From positions 1 to 7,946 of the forward strand of contig CALJQI010000382.1 of NCBI GenBank assembly GCA_937980285.1: DNA of 7,946 bases, read 5' to 3'. How positions within the stretch are numbered: position 1 is the first letter of the stretch; each line of letters begins with the position of its first letter. The stretch is from an uncultured Gammaproteobacteria bacterium. GTDB lineage: Bacteria; Pseudomonadota; Gammaproteobacteria; GCA-001735895. Positions 6,870 through 7,946 of the stretch are shown piece by piece. The position numbers were made by a program, and so were the translations under genes. Under the pieces are notes generated by a model, which had not been told where the DNA came from, ran no database searches, and saw nothing but the letters and a program-made list of their open reading frames with translations.

Positions 6870-7763
6870 TCAATCACCCATCATCAGGCCAGGATTGTGG
6901 CCGAGAATGCCGGTGAGAAACTGGCACACCGCGTCGACCCGTGCGACATGACGCAAATCCTCGTGCACCAGCAGCCAGTAAGTCCGCTCTACCGACACCT
7001 GTTCGGGCAGCACCACCTGCAGCCGATCGTCCTGTTGGGTCATGAAGCAATGCACCAGCCCGAGGCCGATGCCGTCGAGAATGGCGTTGAACTGCGCGCT
7101 GACATTGGTGCTGCGGAAAACCACGTGGGCGTTTTTGATCGTGTTGTCGAAAAATCGCAGCTCCGGCATTTCGATCAAGTCGTCGATGTAGGAAACGAAA
7201 TCGTGCCCGGCAAGATCCTCGATCGCTTTTATCGGCGGGTGTGCCGCCAGGTATTCACGCGTGGCGTAGAGCCGGAGACGGTAATCGCAAAGCTTCCACG
7301 CGATCAGGCGCCCGCTCTCGGGACGGGAAAAGCTGATCGCGATGTCGGCCTCGCGCTTCGACAGGCTCATGCGCCGGGTTTCCGCTACCAGTTCGATTTC
7401 GATATCGGGATGCGCCTGACGGAAGCCGGCGACGTGACGCGCGATAACCTGCGAGCCCAACGCCTCGGGCGTCGCTACCCGCACCGTGCCGCTGAGGCGA
7501 GCGTCCTTGCCGGCGATATCCTGGTATAGCTGGTTGCAGCGGGTTTCGATCTGTTCGGCCAGCGGCAACAGGCGCAGGCCAGCGTCGGTTAGCTGGTAAC
7601 CGCTCGGTGACTTGTCGAACAGGCGCACGTCGAGCTGTTTTTCGAGCACGGTGATCCGCCGGCTGACGGTGGTGTGGTCGACATGCAGGCGCGCCCCGGC
7701 GCGCAGCAGCTTGCCCTGGCGCGAAAGCTCTAGGAAATAACGCAGGTTGTTCCAGTCATACAT
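6870..7763 (-). CDS. LysR-family transcriptional regulator
   Basis: 297 residues, the usual LTTR length. The N-terminal winged HTH (about 4-62) reads WNNLRYFLELSRQGKLLRAG, then VDHTTVSRRITVLEKQLDVR and LFDKSPSGYQLTDAG; the recognition helix is around TTVSRRI (31-37). A linker helix (about 63-90) leads to the effector-binding domain, which begins SGTVRVATPEALGS (91-104). It resembles the subgroup with a WDxLRYFL start and HTTVSRRI recognition helix, whose targets and ligands vary, so no target can be named. It converges on the phospholipid gene, and the usual divergent target gene would lie beyond the right edge. A TGA directly before the ATG fixes the start. GGATAG about 5 bases upstream of the ATG is a modest ribosome site. 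A 25-nt perfect dyad lies 12-36 bases upstream of the ATG and may affect expression. Confidence 0.93.
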   Translation of the reverse strand: MYDWNNLRYFLELSRQGKLLRAGARLHVDHTTVSRRITVLEKQLDVRLFDKSPSGYQLTDAGLRLLPLAEQIETRCNQLYQDIAGKDARLSGTVRVATPEALGSQVIARHVAGFRQAHPDIEIELVAETRRMSLSKREADIAISFSRPESGRLIAWKLCDYRLRLYATREYLAAHPPIKAIEDLAGHDFVSYIDDLIEMPELRFFDNTIKNAHVVFRSTNVSAQFNAILDGIGLGLVHCFMTQQDDRLQVVLPEQVSVERTYWLLVHEDLRHVARVDAVCQFLTGILGHNPGLMMGD

Positions 7764-7774
7764 TCAAACTATCC

Positions 7775-7799
7775 GTCATTTCTGCCACGCAGAAATGAC
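7775..7799. repeat. 25-nt perfect dyad in the lysR leader, REP-like or LTTR operator
   Basis: GTCATTTCTGC (7775-7785) and GCAGAAATGAC (7789-7799) are perfect reverse complements around the 3-base loop CAC. The element carries a GTCAT tag at both ends and is 25 nt long, like the two REP-like hairpins to its right, so it may be a divergent member of that family. It also contains a centred T-N11-A (7781 and 7793), the minimal LysR-box pattern, so autoregulation is possible. It sits just upstream of the lysR ribosome site. Confidence 0.7.
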
Positions 7800-7809
7800 T
7801 CTCCTAAAC

Positions 7810-7834
7810 GTCATCCCCGCGCAAGCGGGGATCT
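7810..7834 (+). repeat. REP-like palindromic element, copy 1
   Basis: Starts with GTCAT, ends with ATCT. ATCCCCGC (7813-7820) pairs perfectly with GCGGGGAT (7825-7832) around the loop GCAA. Its sequence matches the widespread GTCATYCCCGCG class of REP elements seen in many proteobacterial intergenic regions, typically mobilised by a RAYT (REP-associated tyrosine transposase) encoded elsewhere. No RAYT gene is in this window. Confidence 0.8.
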
Positions 7835-7901
7835 TGTAAAGGCGCCGCTATAAATAGCCGTCCTCGCTATGGGGATATCTTTCAATGCCGCCTCGTTTTG
7901 G

Positions 7902-7926
7902 AGATTCCCGCTTTCGCGGGAATGAC
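7902..7926 (-). repeat. REP-like palindromic element, copy 2, inverted
   Basis: On the minus strand it starts GTCAT (7926-7922) and ends ATCT (7905-7902). ATTCCCGC (7904-7911) pairs perfectly with GCGGGAAT (7916-7923) around TTTC, which is GAAA on the minus strand. It is the same 25-nt unit as copy 1 in the opposite direction, 67 bases away, so the two form a REP doublet (BIME/REPIN-like) with the GTCAT tags at the outer ends. Confidence 0.8.
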
Positions 7927-7946
7927 CCATATGTGTGTATATTTGC

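Larger units (their letters stand above)
7764..7946. other. Intergenic region upstream of lysR
   Basis: These 183 bases contain no supported coding region. They hold the lysR leader dyad and the two REP-like units. Between the REP units (7835-7901) I see a short GCTAT/ATAGC repeat but nothing else recognisable. No convincing lysR promoter with both -35 and -10 hexamers was found. Confidence 0.6.

Noticed and set aside
6897..7529. 210-residue plus-strand open frame opposite lysR
   Set aside because: Antisense shadow of a well-supported LysR gene; GC-rich codon use keeps the opposite frame open.

Overview
The window looks like chromosomal DNA from a moderately GC-rich gammaproteobacterium, probably a free-living or marine lineage. 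This rests on a ybgA-like gene next to phr, an LplT/PlsC fusion, REP-type hairpins carrying a GTCAT tag, and ordinary housekeeping gene spacing. No phage, plasmid, CRISPR, tRNA or rRNA signal is visible. The organism assignment is inference from gene families only.

Layout, left to right. Positions 1-92 hold the last codons of a DUF1722 (YbgA-type) gene, followed 14 bases later by a complete CPD photolyase gene (107-1549, +) with a TTG start. Convergent with it is a long minus-strand gene (1565-4099) for a membrane-bound receptor kinase: one TM segment, an extracytoplasmic CHASE2 sensor, three TM segments, a TPR-like linker and a Hanks-type Ser/Thr kinase domain. Upstream of it (4100-4304) lie a candidate promoter whose -10 sits inside an inverted repeat, and a nested hairpin that ends in a U-tract on the minus strand. 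A nitrobindin-like heme-binding beta-barrel gene (4305-4865, -) comes next. It is divergent from a fused lysophospholipid transporter/acyltransferase gene (4958-6829, +). That gene converges on a LysR-type regulator (6870-7763, -). The last 180 bases carry three 25-nt hairpins of REP type.

How the genes fit together: DUF1722 plus photolyase is a recurrent DNA-repair pair. The kinase, the heme protein, the phospholipid-remodelling protein and the regulator each appear to be separate transcription units with no obvious common pathway. The less ordinary items are the CHASE2-TPR-kinase receptor with its own inverted-repeat promoter and no phosphatase or substrate partner in view, the MFS-PlsC fusion without an acyl-ACP synthetase domain, and the REP-like hairpin cluster with compensatory stem changes and GNRA-type loops. 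I see no clearly new multi-gene system.
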